Shown here in pieces: positions 9,282 to 19,302 of a stretch of DNA of 64,000 nucleotides. Position 1 is the first letter of the stretch. Each line of letters starts with the position of its first letter. The position numbers were made by a program, and so were the translations under genes. Source of the stretch: an uncultured Aquimarina sp. (GTDB lineage: Bacteria; Bacteroidota; Bacteroidia; Flavobacteriales; Flavobacteriaceae); the NCBI RefSeq assembly GCF_947492405.1, contig NZ_CANLMP010000005.1, positions 310,001-374,000 of the forward strand, written 5' to 3'. The notes under the pieces are model-generated. The model was not told the origin of the DNA, ran no database searches, and was given only the letters and a program-made list of their open reading frames with translations.

Positions 9282-12200
9282 TTACTTTTTCAGGATTTTT
9301 CTTGTAATACTTGTATCACCCATTTCTATTTGCATAAAATATGTTCCTGAAGCAATATCGGGTTTGATGTTTCTGGTATTGATCCCAGATACCATAGTCA
9401 TGTCTTCTATAAAAATTAGCTGACCTGTTATAGTATACAACCTTACTATTGCTTTTTGATCTTGAGAAGCGTTTATGGTAATCGTCAGATTATTCTCAAA
9501 CGGATTTGGGAAAATCGTAATATCATCAGTGAACTCTTCGAGAATAACGGGTTCTGCAATGGTACCCATCACTCCATTATTTATAAAACTGAAGCTTTTG
9601 GTCGTTACTTTTTGCTGGATCCCATCTCCAATATAAAATTGTAATGCTTCAGATGATTCTCCGTAGATCGTAATAAAACTCAATTTTTTATCACCTACCA
9701 TTTGATGACTAGCTATTCCTTTTAAAGAACCGTTAGCATCATAAACAAACAACTGATCATATCCTTCTGGTAATAACACCACTGCATTCATATTCTGAGC
9801 ATATTGCGCAAATCCAGTTAATATCTCTGCAGTATTTATTTCTTCAGATTGTTCTCTGGAAGATGATTTCCCTAGATAGGAAGGATATGTAAATTCCTGA
9901 TTCTCTCCTGATTTAATCATATACCCTACTCCAGCTTCTAAATACTCTAAGGTTCCTTTCCAACCATTTACCGGATCATAAATAGCAAACAAGTTTTGAG
10001 ATTTGATAACATCTCCGTCATTCGCATTAAAATATGCCAATGCCTCGTTTACAGTTTGATTGGATCCTATAGGATAAGGCAGCCAATTCCAATTTTGCTT
10101 TACAGGGAAACTCCAAGTATCAATATCAACAGGATTTCCTTTGATACTTAAGGATTGTTCGTTTGCCACATGTATTTTATACATCTTATCTACAGACAAT
10201 CCTCCGTTAGCACTTATGGTTCCTGACCAAGTACTATTGGCAGGTATAGATTCATCTTTATAGAATGTCTCCAATAATGATGGTGAATGACTCAACATTC
10301 TATCGGAGGTTTCCAGATTCATACCTCCAGTTAGAGCATTAATATCTGAGAAATTGGTATCATTTACATTTAAGGATATCCAGGTCCATCCATCATTCAT
10401 TTTAATTTCCTGAACTACCTCATCAGTATTTTCAAAAATAACAGGCATACCTATAGATCCGATCACTTCATTTTCCTGAAATGTAATAGAAGAATTAGCA
10501 TCTATAACCGCGTCCAGAATTTTCCCTTGTGAGGCATCCCAAATACTAAATTTGATCTCTTCTCCATACACATCATTGCTATAAATGGATAGGTATGCAA
10601 AATACTCCTGGTAAGAAGGGTCATACACCAGATTTGCTGATCCTCTAACTTCTCCATCAGAAAATGCTGCAATTTTATCATAAGTATCTTCAGAAAAAGC
10701 TCCGTCAATCTTCACTTTTCCGATGACATTCATACTATATTCAAAATCATTAGGGTTGATGTCCCAGTCCGGTTCTTCTGCCAGTACTTTTACAGCTAAT
10801 TGAAGTTTTTGATCAAATCCATAATCAGTTTGCAGGTATAAATCTTCCAAGTAATCTCCCGGCGTTAATACGTCATCAATAGTAGCAGTAATAACGATGC
10901 TGCTATCTGGAGCAATCGTTCCTGAATCATCACTTAGTGATAGCCAATTTGGAACATTAGTAATCGAGAAAGGCTGATCATTTCCTCCTTTATTGAGTAT
11001 GGTGATCTCAAAAGAAGAGGATTCGTTACTATCTTTAATGATATCAACTATTTCATTATATCCTTCTGCATACCAACTTACTTCATTTCGGTTTACAAAT
11101 GCAGTCCATGTAATAGGAGATTGCTGCATATTATTGGCACTATCAAACATACGATGCACTGTAATATCTAATATTTGTCCTTCTAATGAAGCCCAATCGG
11201 TTACTACAGGTTCCAGAATCATTTCATCGTCATTAATTACACGATTTACCTGGAATTTAATTAATTCTCTTTCCGGCTTAATTGCAGGAACATCATCAGA
11301 ATAGTTAACCGTTCCTTCAGAAAGCACAGCATTACTCGGAATGATTGTTTGATTGTTGTAGGCATGGTAGTACCTTGGTCCATTACCCGTTTCAGGATCC
11401 GGAGCATTCATTCTTGCATATACTAACAGTCCGATACTTTCGAAATCAACTTCATTATAACGATCACGATCTATTTGTTCTTCATTTCTCAACGTATTCC
11501 ATAAACGGAATTCATCAATCTTTCCAGTAAATTCACGATCAACCGTTTCGGTTCCTGCAAGATCTACACTTCCTCTGGCACCCAACCATATCTTGTTTCC
11601 AGAAAACCCACTGATATCCGACATTGGATTAGAAGAAACTAATGCTGCATCAACGTATGTTCTTAACGATCCAATACGGTTAAACAACAAGGTGATATGA
11701 TGCCAGGAGTTATCCACAACACTTTCTGTGGTTAATGGATAAGAAACACCTTCATTCTCGAACGTTAGTAATCCCGAAGCAGACATATTAATTGCCCATT
11801 TATTGGCAAAACCATTCGATTGAATAATATCAGATCCATCTCCTTTACCGTTAGAAAACAAAGTAGCTTCTTGCGCAGTATCTGTTTTGATCCAGAAGGA
11901 TATAGTTGCGTCCATCTCATCTGTCAATTGCACAAAATCTACATTATCCAAAGCCAATGATTGTCCGTTTGCAAACTCATATGAGTTTCCTTTAGGTTTG
12001 ATATCCCAGGAAGCATTTACGCTTGCGTGTTTAAACCTGGCTATATCATTAGCAATCTCTCCTCTACCTTCGTTCATAGGCCAATATCCAACAAGACTTG
12101 CTTCGTTTCCTTGAAGCTTATCAAATCTGGTAGCATATGCATTTTCTAAACTTATGGCTTTATTCCATATGCGAAGATCGTGGATATTACCAATAAAGGT

Positions 12201-15200
12201 ATTTCCTCCAACAACCAGTGCTTCATTATTAGAAAACTGCAAATCAATACTTCCTGTATTTCCGGCTACTTCTCTATCATCTTCATAAATACTGATCTCT
12301 CCAGTACTGTTCTTATGAGTAAAAGTGTAATGATGGAACAAATTATCTGTTACTATACCACCTGAGGCCGTAATATTGCCTATTGTAAAGTAGATTTGTC
12401 CATTATCTAATCCTATCTGAATACCACCAGCCTGATCTACTATTTTGGCGGTTGATGAATTGGTACTATTATTCATCCAAAATTCCATAGTAAAATCACC
12501 TGAAACGATGCTCGGGTTTTCTATAATGGCTGTGTTATCCGCTCCTTCAAAATATAAAGAAACATTATTATTAATCGGTAATTGATTGGTTTCTCCTTTG
12601 ATCTCGATATTACTAACAGCTGTATTATAAAAGATAGCTTCGTTAAAACTTACTTTTAAGTCTTCTCCTGCAGACAATATACCATCTGTGGGTAATGGTG
12701 TTCCAAAACGCTCTGGTGCATTTAGATCGACTGTACCGGTGATCACTTCTGAAATAAATTCCGTATCATTTGTACAGCTGCTTCGTGCCCTGATTTCATA
12801 TTCACCATCCTGTAATTGCAATCCGGCAATATCTAATTCAAAGGACAAGGAAGAATCATTAATTAAAGAAATTTCTGTTTCATTAGTTGCTACGGCCTCA
12901 TCATAGAATTCCTGAGTTGTATAATATGTTTGTACGCGCGTCCAGGTTGGTGAGGTTGCTAAACGATATTCCAGATCAATCTTCTTAAAGCTATTAAAAG
13001 ATGTATTAAATCCAGTTAAATCAATAGCTAATGGATTTGTGGAACCGTCCAGATTATAAGCAGTATCTATATTATAAACCCAGTTATCCAGAGGAGCATC
13101 CACTGTTACTTCTGAACAGGACGGTACAAATTCTGCAGATACCAATACATCGTCAAATATATTCACCTGATCGCAACGTGATTCTAAGATTACACGAATG
13201 TCTTTATATTCATATATATCAGACACCGATTTCCCAAGAGTCATAGTATAATATACCGGTTCTCCATAAGGAACATATACTACAGTACCATTTTGCGTTA
13301 TATTAATTAACGCGTTGTTTGGATTGGTTGTATTATCTATACGCAGTGTGAAATAATTGAAACTGGCAGCATCACTGTTCTGATCGCTTCTGTTTTCCAG
13401 TTTTAATACAAACTCTGCTTTTTGATCTTCTGGTATATTTGTGACACTCGCTACTTCTACACTAATTAGTGGATTTTCTGCTTTTACGGTAGCATAACTT
13501 AATTCTTCTCTTTGATCATCTGCCAATGGTAAAATTTCAGGAGCATCAGAATCGTAAATAGTATTATTATAGAAATGTGAAAGTTCTGGTCCTTCATAAG
13601 GACATGAAGTAACACCTCCAATAGTACTAAAAACAGGACCATTTCCGTCAAAAAGATTTACCACATCTACACTCAACAAATTAGCAGGATCATCGTCCTT
13701 TAAGGTATAACTAATGTTTAAAGTAGATGTTTCTGTTTCCAGTAAAGTAGAATTAATATCTTGTTCAAAGAAGGTTTTTATCTTTGTTATTAACCCCATT
13801 CCATTTAATTGGAAACCAAACTCTCCAGCCAGAGTTTCCTCAATATCCAGATTCACCTTGGTCAATTTTGAATTAACCGTAGTGGTTTTTACGCTTTTTG
13901 AAAAAGTTCCTACACCAGCATCAAACGAGATGTTTTCTTCGAACTCATTTTCTATTAGCTCTCGTGTTCGTTCAGATTCTTCTAACTGATCGGTTAGGAT
14001 ATCATCCTGCTGTGCAGTTAAGTCACTATCTTCCAGTGCATCTTTGACTTCATTTACAAAACCATCGATAACTGTAGTTAGTGAATTTTGGTACGAAGCT
14101 CTATCATTTTTAACCAGATATTTACTTCTTTCATTTTCTTGAATAACGCTTCTCCATAACCTGATCTGCTCTATATACTCGCCTCTTGTCAAAACTCCTA
14201 GATCACCTTCACTAATAATTCCGTTATCAATATTACTAATAATCAATTCCAGTTCAGGTATTAAACTTTCCAGAATATATTTCTGAGAGTAGATAAAGAA
14301 TGTTTCTGTAGGTTCTTCTACGAAATACATGGCCTTTTGCTTACTTATGAAAATACTTTCTCCATTCGTATTGGTAAGTTCATAAGATGGTGAAGCTCCA
14401 ATCACAGCAGTTGATGTTTGCACATCATCATAGGAACCATAGAAGTAATTTTTAGATTCACCTATATACAAGTCTCCTTCTGCTCCCACAAACTCTTTAT
14501 TACGGCTAGTGGATATTTTTTTGGTAAACTTATAGGTCTTTGTTAACCGTTCTCCATCGGTAGATGTTCTGGATAGTTCAATCCCAGTTTCAATATTATC
14601 CGTAGTTTGACTTTTGATAACAGGACCTGCTAAACCTCCTCCTGTTTCGAATATAACTCCTAACTTCAAATTAAGATTTAAAGATCCTCCCAAGGTACTT
14701 GCTAAATCAGTCTTGGAAGTAAAAGAAATCGTTTCGCCCTCTTCAATCGAGGCATAACTATTGGATCCAGGTGGATCGCGGAGAATAATATCCGGAGTAT
14801 CTGGCGCAGCGGTTATAAAAGTTTGGCTTCCATCGGATTGCCCTCCAAGGATGATTCCTTCAGAAATATAATTCTCGGCAGGATAATCTACCCCATTTAT
14901 TCGGTATATTATATCTAATGTATTGGTAAAAGGTGGTGTGATTGCTGGTAAACCTCCTACAAAAGTATAATGTATTGTACTTGCATCAGTAGCATCGGTT
15001 GTAATGGTTTCAGATCCTTCTAAAGCAAGGTTATTAGTTACAACCAATTCTCCATCAATTACTGGTACCAAATCTTCTATTTCTATATCGTCATAGTTGA
15101 TATAGCGCTCGAAACTATTAAGCGTGATTTGATAGTTTCCAAACTGAGTATATACCGGATATTCAAAACCTTCTGTACTAATATCAACATCATCAATGGT

Positions 15201-17825
15201 GACGATATCATCAGAGGTTTGTTCAGTGACTCTAAGTACCGGAACTGAACGATAGGTGAAACTTTTTTCATAATGGTATGGCGTACCTTCTTCAATACTT
15301 CCGTCCTCATAGGTATATTCTGGAATCGTCATTTCTGGGATATCAGAAATATTTACAGCCTCATTAGCGTCTAACAAATTAATGGCAGCATTATTAACGA
15401 TTTTTAAGCCAGTCGTTTGATTAATTTCATAATTAAGTGGTAGCATATCTATACGATATTCACCAGTTTCATTATTAGTATTAAAAATAGTCCTGGTATA
15501 TGGAGTTACATTTCCTCCTATAGGTGCATACCCTAAAATAATTTCGGCTTTACCGATATTATTTTTAGCACTAATGGTAACGGTTTGATCTTCGCCTTCG
15601 CCATCCGTAATTGTTGTTTCGAATGTACCATCTTGTCCAAAACCAATGGATTTCTGAGCTTCAACAGCACCACCAACCACCTTACCAACCAGGGTAACTT
15701 TGGTATTATCCACAAAAACAACTTGCTCATTAGCATCTTCAAAGAATTCCTGAAATGTTCCTGTTTCTGCTGGGAACCTACCATTGTAGTTAAACTCATG
15801 ACCATCCTTTTTTAATGTGATGTAGTGATTTCCTATCGGAACACTCACATCAAAATTACCTTCGCTGTCCGAAGTTACAGGTGTATTATTCTCATCTAGT
15901 ACAATATTTCCATCTACATAGATACTAACTCCTTCTGACGCTATTCTGGCGTAACGCTCCAAATAATCGTCTGTATCATCATCAGTGGTGCCATTATCAT
16001 TATACCAATATTCTCCTTTACTGTATTTTTCTGAACCTTTTTGATAATAATTATAGCCTTCATCCAGTATTCCCGGTCCGCTAATATATTCATCACCATC
16101 TGTTAATCCGCTAAAACCTCCTCCATTTACATCCACAAAGGATGAGAAAACTTCTCTGGAATCAAATAATACTTTTCCTTTAAAGCTAAAGGAAGAAATA
16201 TCAACAAAATCAATTTTGTTTACTACTTCAGAACCTTGTCCTAAAAAGACTAATTGTTGACTAGGTTCGAATTGATGTTGACCATATAGCGGAGTGATCG
16301 TAAATGATTCTCCTGTTCCTGAATAAGGGATTGCTGTAATTTCATAATTACCGTTTTCATCACTAACTCCCAAAATCCCTAATTGATCAGAAGTAGGAAT
16401 GTTACCAGCACCACTTATCCATAATGCTTTATCTGCTTCATTGGTATCTGCATTCCATAATTCACCGTGATTTTTGTTGTAGCTAAACCCCTTTCTAGAG
16501 ATATCATAGGCATAAGCCCCAGCATTTTCGTTAGCACTTAAATAGACAACTAACCTGGAGTCATTTCCGCTGATGTATCTTCTGTAATCTGTTCTGATAT
16601 TTAAAGGATCAATCGCTTCGTTCCAAATTCTAACTTCATCAACATCAACAGTCTTTCCACTTCCAATATTGATATCATCCCATTCGGATGCAACTCCACC
16701 AAGACTTAATTCATTGGTTTGCGCAGGAACGGTAACATTCATATAAGGTCCTGCATAATTATCGTTCAATTCATCTAAACGCGCATTAACCTCAACCTGA
16801 TATTCTTCATTAATTACTCTACCGTTTATATATAACAACGGAACTTCATTATCATTCATCACGATAGAGAAATGAACAAATTCGTTATTGAAATCTGTTA
16901 CAGGAACCAACTCATCATCACCTCTATCATCTAATTCTCCTGACGGATAGAAATTTTGCAATTGATATTCACTTCCTCCAATGTTTACCACCAACGTATT
17001 CGAAAGTGCCTTTAGATTTAAAGTGATATCGATATGAGTAAAATCTAAATTCGTAAGTCTAAACAATCGAATTGAAGGGTCTGAATCTGTTGTAAAAGCA
17101 GTTTCTGGTCGTACCCATGCCTGAAGTGTTGCCGCTGTAGTAATAGGGTTATTCAGCTCTTTTATTTTTACATCTCCGGTACTCGGAATACGTAAAAGGC
17201 TACCTGTATTTATAGCTCCTCCATCAGATTTTGCTCTTATCGTTACATCTTTTACAGGGCTTCCTCCTTCATAACTAATATTACCAGTTACTACAGCGGT
17301 TGGATTTCTATATCCAATACCTGTAATAAAGGTTGCATAACGTTCTTCGGTTTGGCTAACACCTTCTGCTACTACTTTATATTCGTATAAAACGCCTCCT
17401 TCTACATATTTATCTTCATAGGAAGTTTCTTCAGGAGAAATACTACTTATTTGTTCATAGATTTCAGTGCCATCATCCGTATATTCTCTTCGGTACAGAT
17501 CTATGGTGCTCACTAAATCGAAATTATTTCTGAGATTCCATTCGATTAATACTTTATCCCCAAAATATCCTTTGGAAACGTCAAAAGATTCCTCAGCAAA
17601 GGTGTTGAATAAGTATAATACTTCCCATGGAAAACGGATATCTGCAGGTTCTGTTTTACGTTCGGTACTATTCATATCCTGCGCCAGGTATGGTAATCCC
17701 ACTTGTATCGTATAATTATTAGCCTGTATGGCTTGAGAAACGGGAGCAATCTTTGCTCCATCCTCGTTCTGTGCCCAAAGCCCTGTTGCCAGGAGCCAAA
17801 GGCCTATTACTACATATTTTTTCAT
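9282..17825 (-). CDS. giant LamG-domain surface protein with T9SS sorting domain
   Basis: A 2847-residue secreted protein. The Sec signal is MKKYVVIGLWLLATGLWAQ. In order I see: a fibronectin-III-like region (about 75-170), a carboxypeptidase-regulatory-like beta repeat (about 172-205), a LamG/concanavalin-like domain (about 208-435), further regulatory-like repeats (about 490-900), a helical Glu-rich stretch (about 1180-1330), two more LamG domains (about 1750-1940 and 1950-2150; SLYFEGADN, TLFSNGKGDG), a domain shared with the protein at 8299 (about 2350-2465), and a type A T9SS sorting domain in the last about 80 residues (ITIFPNPF, SGTYFMQIEM, KILKK). The layout fits a large adhesin or glycan-binding protein on the outer surface. 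It follows the collar-domain gene after 12 bases, so the two are probably made together. Confidence 0.85.
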   Translation of the reverse strand: MKKYVVIGLWLLATGLWAQNEDGAKIAPVSQAIQANNYTIQVGLPYLAQDMNSTERKTEPADIRFPWEVLYLFNTFAEESFDVSKGYFGDKVLIEWNLRNNFDLVSTIDLYRREYTDDGTEIYEQISSISPEETSYEDKYVEGGVLYEYKVVAEGVSQTEERYATFITGIGYRNPTAVVTGNISYEGGSPVKDVTIRAKSDGGAINTGSLLRIPSTGDVKIKELNNPITTAATLQAWVRPETAFTTDSDPSIRLFRLTNLDFTHIDITLNLKALSNTLVVNIGGSEYQLQNFYPSGELDDRGDDELVPVTDFNNEFVHFSIVMNDNEVPLLYINGRVINEEYQVEVNARLDELNDNYAGPYMNVTVPAQTNELSLGGVASEWDDINIGSGKTVDVDEVRIWNEAIDPLNIRTDYRRYISGNDSRLVVYLSANENAGAYAYDISRKGFSYNKNHGELWNADTNEADKALWISGAGNIPTSDQLGILGVSDENGNYEITAIPYSGTGESFTITPLYGQHQFEPSQQLVFLGQGSEVVNKIDFVDISSFSFKGKVLFDSREVFSSFVDVNGGGFSGLTDGDEYISGPGILDEGYNYYQKGSEKYSKGEYWYNDNGTTDDDTDDYLERYARIASEGVSIYVDGNIVLDENNTPVTSDSEGNFDVSVPIGNHYITLKKDGHEFNYNGRFPAETGTFQEFFEDANEQVVFVDNTKVTLVGKVVGGAVEAQKSIGFGQDGTFETTITDGEGEDQTVTISAKNNIGKAEIILGYAPIGGNVTPYTRTIFNTNNETGEYRIDMLPLNYEINQTTGLKIVNNAAINLLDANEAVNISDIPEMTIPEYTYEDGSIEEGTPYHYEKSFTYRSVPVLRVTEQTSDDIVTIDDVDISTEGFEYPVYTQFGNYQITLNSFERYINYDDIEIEDLVPVIDGELVVTNNLALEGSETITTDATDASTIHYTFVGGLPAITPPFTNTLDIIYRINGVDYPAENYISEGIILGGQSDGSQTFITAAPDTPDIILRDPPGSNSYASIEEGETISFTSKTDLASTLGGSLNLNLKLGVIFETGGGLAGPVIKSQTTDNIETGIELSRTSTDGERLTKTYKFTKKISTSRNKEFVGAEGDLYIGESKNYFYGSYDDVQTSTAVIGASPSYELTNTNGESIFISKQKAMYFVEEPTETFFIYSQKYILESLIPELELIISNIDNGIISEGDLGVLTRGEYIEQIRLWRSVIQENERSKYLVKNDRASYQNSLTTVIDGFVNEVKDALEDSDLTAQQDDILTDQLEESERTRELIENEFEENISFDAGVGTFSKSVKTTTVNSKLTKVNLDIEETLAGEFGFQLNGMGLITKIKTFFEQDINSTLLETETSTLNISYTLKDDDPANLLSVDVVNLFDGNGPVFSTIGGVTSCPYEGPELSHFYNNTIYDSDAPEILPLADDQREELSYATVKAENPLISVEVASVTNIPEDQKAEFVLKLENRSDQNSDAASFNYFTLRIDNTTNPNNALINITQNGTVVYVPYGEPVYYTMTLGKSVSDIYEYKDIRVILESRCDQVNIFDDVLVSAEFVPSCSEVTVDAPLDNWVYNIDTAYNLDGSTNPLAIDLTGFNTSFNSFKKIDLEYRLATSPTWTRVQTYYTTQEFYDEAVATNETEISLINDSSLSFELDIAGLQLQDGEYEIRARSSCTNDTEFISEVITGTVDLNAPERFGTPLPTDGILSAGEDLKVSFNEAIFYNTAVSNIEIKGETNQLPINNNVSLYFEGADNTAIIENPSIVSGDFTMEFWMNNSTNSSTAKIVDQAGGIQIGLDNGQIYFTIGNITASGGIVTDNLFHHYTFTHKNSTGEISIYEDDREVAGNTGSIDLQFSNNEALVVGGNTFIGNIHDLRIWNKAISLENAYATRFDKLQGNEASLVGYWPMNEGRGEIANDIARFKHASVNASWDIKPKGNSYEFANGQSLALDNVDFVQLTDEMDATISFWIKTDTAQEATLFSNGKGDGSDIIQSNGFANKWAINMSASGLLTFENEGVSYPLTTESVVDNSWHHITLLFNRIGSLRTYVDAALVSSNPMSDISGFSGNKIWLGARGSVDLAGTETVDREFTGKIDEFRLWNTLRNEEQIDRDRYNEVDFESIGLLVYARMNAPDPETGNGPRYYHAYNNQTIIPSNAVLSEGTVNYSDDVPAIKPERELIKFQVNRVINDDEMILEPVVTDWASLEGQILDITVHRMFDSANNMQQSPITWTAFVNRNEVSWYAEGYNEIVDIIKDSNESSSFEITILNKGGNDQPFSITNVPNWLSLSDDSGTIAPDSSIVITATIDDVLTPGDYLEDLYLQTDYGFDQKLQLAVKVLAEEPDWDINPNDFEYSMNVIGKVKIDGAFSEDTYDKIAAFSDGEVRGSANLVYDPSYQEYFAYLSIYSNDVYGEEIKFSIWDASQGKILDAVIDANSSITFQENEVIGSIGMPVIFENTDEVVQEIKMNDGWTWISLNVNDTNFSDINALTGGMNLETSDRMLSHSPSLLETFYKDESIPANSTWSGTISANGGLSVDKMYKIHVANEQSLSIKGNPVDIDTWSFPVKQNWNWLPYPIGSNQTVNEALAYFNANDGDVIKSQNLFAIYDPVNGWKGTLEYLEAGVGYMIKSGENQEFTYPSYLGKSSSREQSEEINTAEILTGFAQYAQNMNAVVLLPEGYDQLFVYDANGSLKGIASHQMVGDKKLSFITIYGESSEALQFYIGDGIQQKVTTKSFSFINNGVMGTIAEPVILEEFTDDITIFPNPFENNLTITINASQDQKAIVRLYTITGQLIFIEDMTMVSGINTRNIKPDIASGTYFMQIEMGDTSITRKILKK

Positions 17826-17837
17826 AACTATATCTCC

Positions 17838-18740
17838 TTATAATTTAATGATATAGTTAACTCCATAGTTTACTGGACGTGTCTCAGTACCTCCAATGGT
17901 GGCAGTAGATCCGGTAATATTATGGTTATGAGCACCATCGTCTGCAATTGTAGCCGAAAGCAGTAAATTTGGTTCAGATCCTGTAGCATCCGATCCGTCA
18001 GTTCCATTACTTGTATGGTTTCCATTGTCCAGTAACACTTTATTAAACCCTCCATCACTACTTGTATTGTGATCATGTTCTCCTGCTATAGAATTTACTA
18101 AGGATCCGCTTGCGTGCGAATGTTCTTCAAAAGCATCTTGCTGTGTCTGGTTTAATTGCGGTCCTGATTGATTGTTAACCGGGCTTATTCCTGTTCCTCG
18201 TAAAAACATTCCCTGAAGGTTTGGTGCATTATTGGTTCCTAAAAGTGTTATTAAAGCTTCTGATCCTGTAATTGATGTCAGGTTTTGACCATCACACAGT
18301 GCCCAACCAGCCGGGATTTTAGTACCTACAAAAGGCATAATAGACCCTGTTGGCACTCCGTTATTAGCTGCTATCGCATAGGGTACATGTTTTAATTTCT
18401 CATCAGAGATGATGGTATTACCCTCACTTATTCTAAGAAATGCCTGATAATTGGCAAAATTAGGGTTGTTCTCTGCCGTAGGATCAATCACATGTGAAAA
18501 CACGCCAAAGGCATCTGTTTGTAATGTCTTACTTTCACTTGATATTTGAACTTCAGATGAAGCAACCAAATGATATATATAAAATGTTAAAGTAATTGTG
18601 GCATTTGCTCTGGCAGTGTTATTACCATCTCTTGCAATTCCTTGTACTGCAATACCAGCTGTAGTGGCTGATGATTGCGCAAAGGTTATGGTTGTTACAA
18701 ATAATGCAAAAAATAGTAAAAAAGATAGTTTTGATTTCAT
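17838..18740 (-). CDS. secreted phage-tail-collar-domain protein
   Basis: A 300-residue protein with a Sec signal (LLFFALFVTTITFAQ). An N-terminal beta domain (GIAVQGIARDGNNT) is followed by a phage Tail_Collar-type domain at about 130-190 (GSIMPFVGTKIPAGWALCDG, GMFLRGTG). The C-terminus has three HxH motifs (EEHSHASG, GEHDHNTS, GAHNHNIT) and ends RPVNYGVNYIIKL, the usual close of tail-fibre tip domains. In phage T4 fibres, HxH repeats bind metal inside a trimeric needle. With a signal peptide and no phage neighbours, this is probably a trimeric surface adhesin tip, not prophage debris. It is the first gene of the operon with the giant LamG protein. Confidence 0.85.
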   Translation of the reverse strand: MKSKLSFLLFFALFVTTITFAQSSATTAGIAVQGIARDGNNTARANATITLTFYIYHLVASSEVQISSESKTLQTDAFGVFSHVIDPTAENNPNFANYQAFLRISEGNTIISDEKLKHVPYAIAANNGVPTGSIMPFVGTKIPAGWALCDGQNLTSITGSEALITLLGTNNAPNLQGMFLRGTGISPVNNQSGPQLNQTQQDAFEEHSHASGSLVNSIAGEHDHNTSSDGGFNKVLLDNGNHTSNGTDGSDATGSEPNLLLSATIADDGAHNHNITGSTATIGGTETRPVNYGVNYIIKL

Positions 18741-19302
18741 GGTTAGTGTTTTAGAAGTTTTGTATAAAAATTAGTATTGGTGTTTGTTTGATATTGTATA
18801 CACACGACACATTTTTTGTGTCGTTATGATTATAAATATGGTGTGAAAAAATGTTAACTGTTTTGAAATGAACTCTGGATTGAGTTCATTATTTATTATT
18901 CATAGAGAATATATAATGAATAGATTTTTTTGATTTAGTTGTGAAAATGTAATGTAGTTTCATAAGGGAATTTTTGTCATTATTAATTCGAGGCGAAATA
19001 ATCGAAAAACTGTTAAAAACAACCTAAATTCTACCGGACAAAAACCGGACAACTCAATTATTTTGGATTACCAGAGGATGAAAATAAATATAAAATACAG
19101 TATATCAGGTAGTTAATATTTTTCCTGATGTTTATGTATTTAGAAATAAAAAAAGTGTTTTTGGTATACTATACTTTTAAAAAAAACATCATAAACTTTT
19201 AGTTTTTAAACATAATCCAGATTTCCTTATTTCTGTATATTTACATATCACACAAAAATTGTTAGATCGTTGGAATCGATCTGGCGAATTAAAACCATTA
19301 TA
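18741..19302. other. 562-base intergenic region between divergent genes
   Basis: No convincing ORF. It holds AT-rich inverted repeats: ACGACACA/TGTGTCGT (18804-18824), AATGAACTC/GAGTTCATT (18867-18890), and a tandem direct repeat of ACCGGACAA near 19032-19052. It must contain promoters for the collar operon (-) and the DUF1080 gene (+), but I found no perfect TAnnTTTG element on either strand. Confidence 0.6.
18804..18824. promoter_or_regulatory. 8-bp inverted repeat upstream of the collar/giant operon
   Basis: ACGACACA and TGTGTCGT are perfect arms around five T residues, 64 bases before the start codon of the collar gene. Position and symmetry suit an operator or a 5'-UTR hairpin controlling the surface-protein operon. 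No regulator gene is adjacent, so the role is inferred. Confidence 0.4.

Noticed and set aside
13714..13989. Plus-strand ORFs inside the giant surface-protein gene
   Set aside because: They are antisense to the Ser/Thr/Glu-rich coding sequence and arise from its composition.
17838..18740. Prophage or tailocin evidence from the tail-collar domain
   Set aside because: The protein has a Sec signal and no phage structural, lysis or integrase genes lie nearby; it reads as a host surface protein.
19032..19052. Tandem ACCGGACAA as a mobile-element end
   Set aside because: Only two short copies, without inverted ends, target duplication or a transposase nearby.
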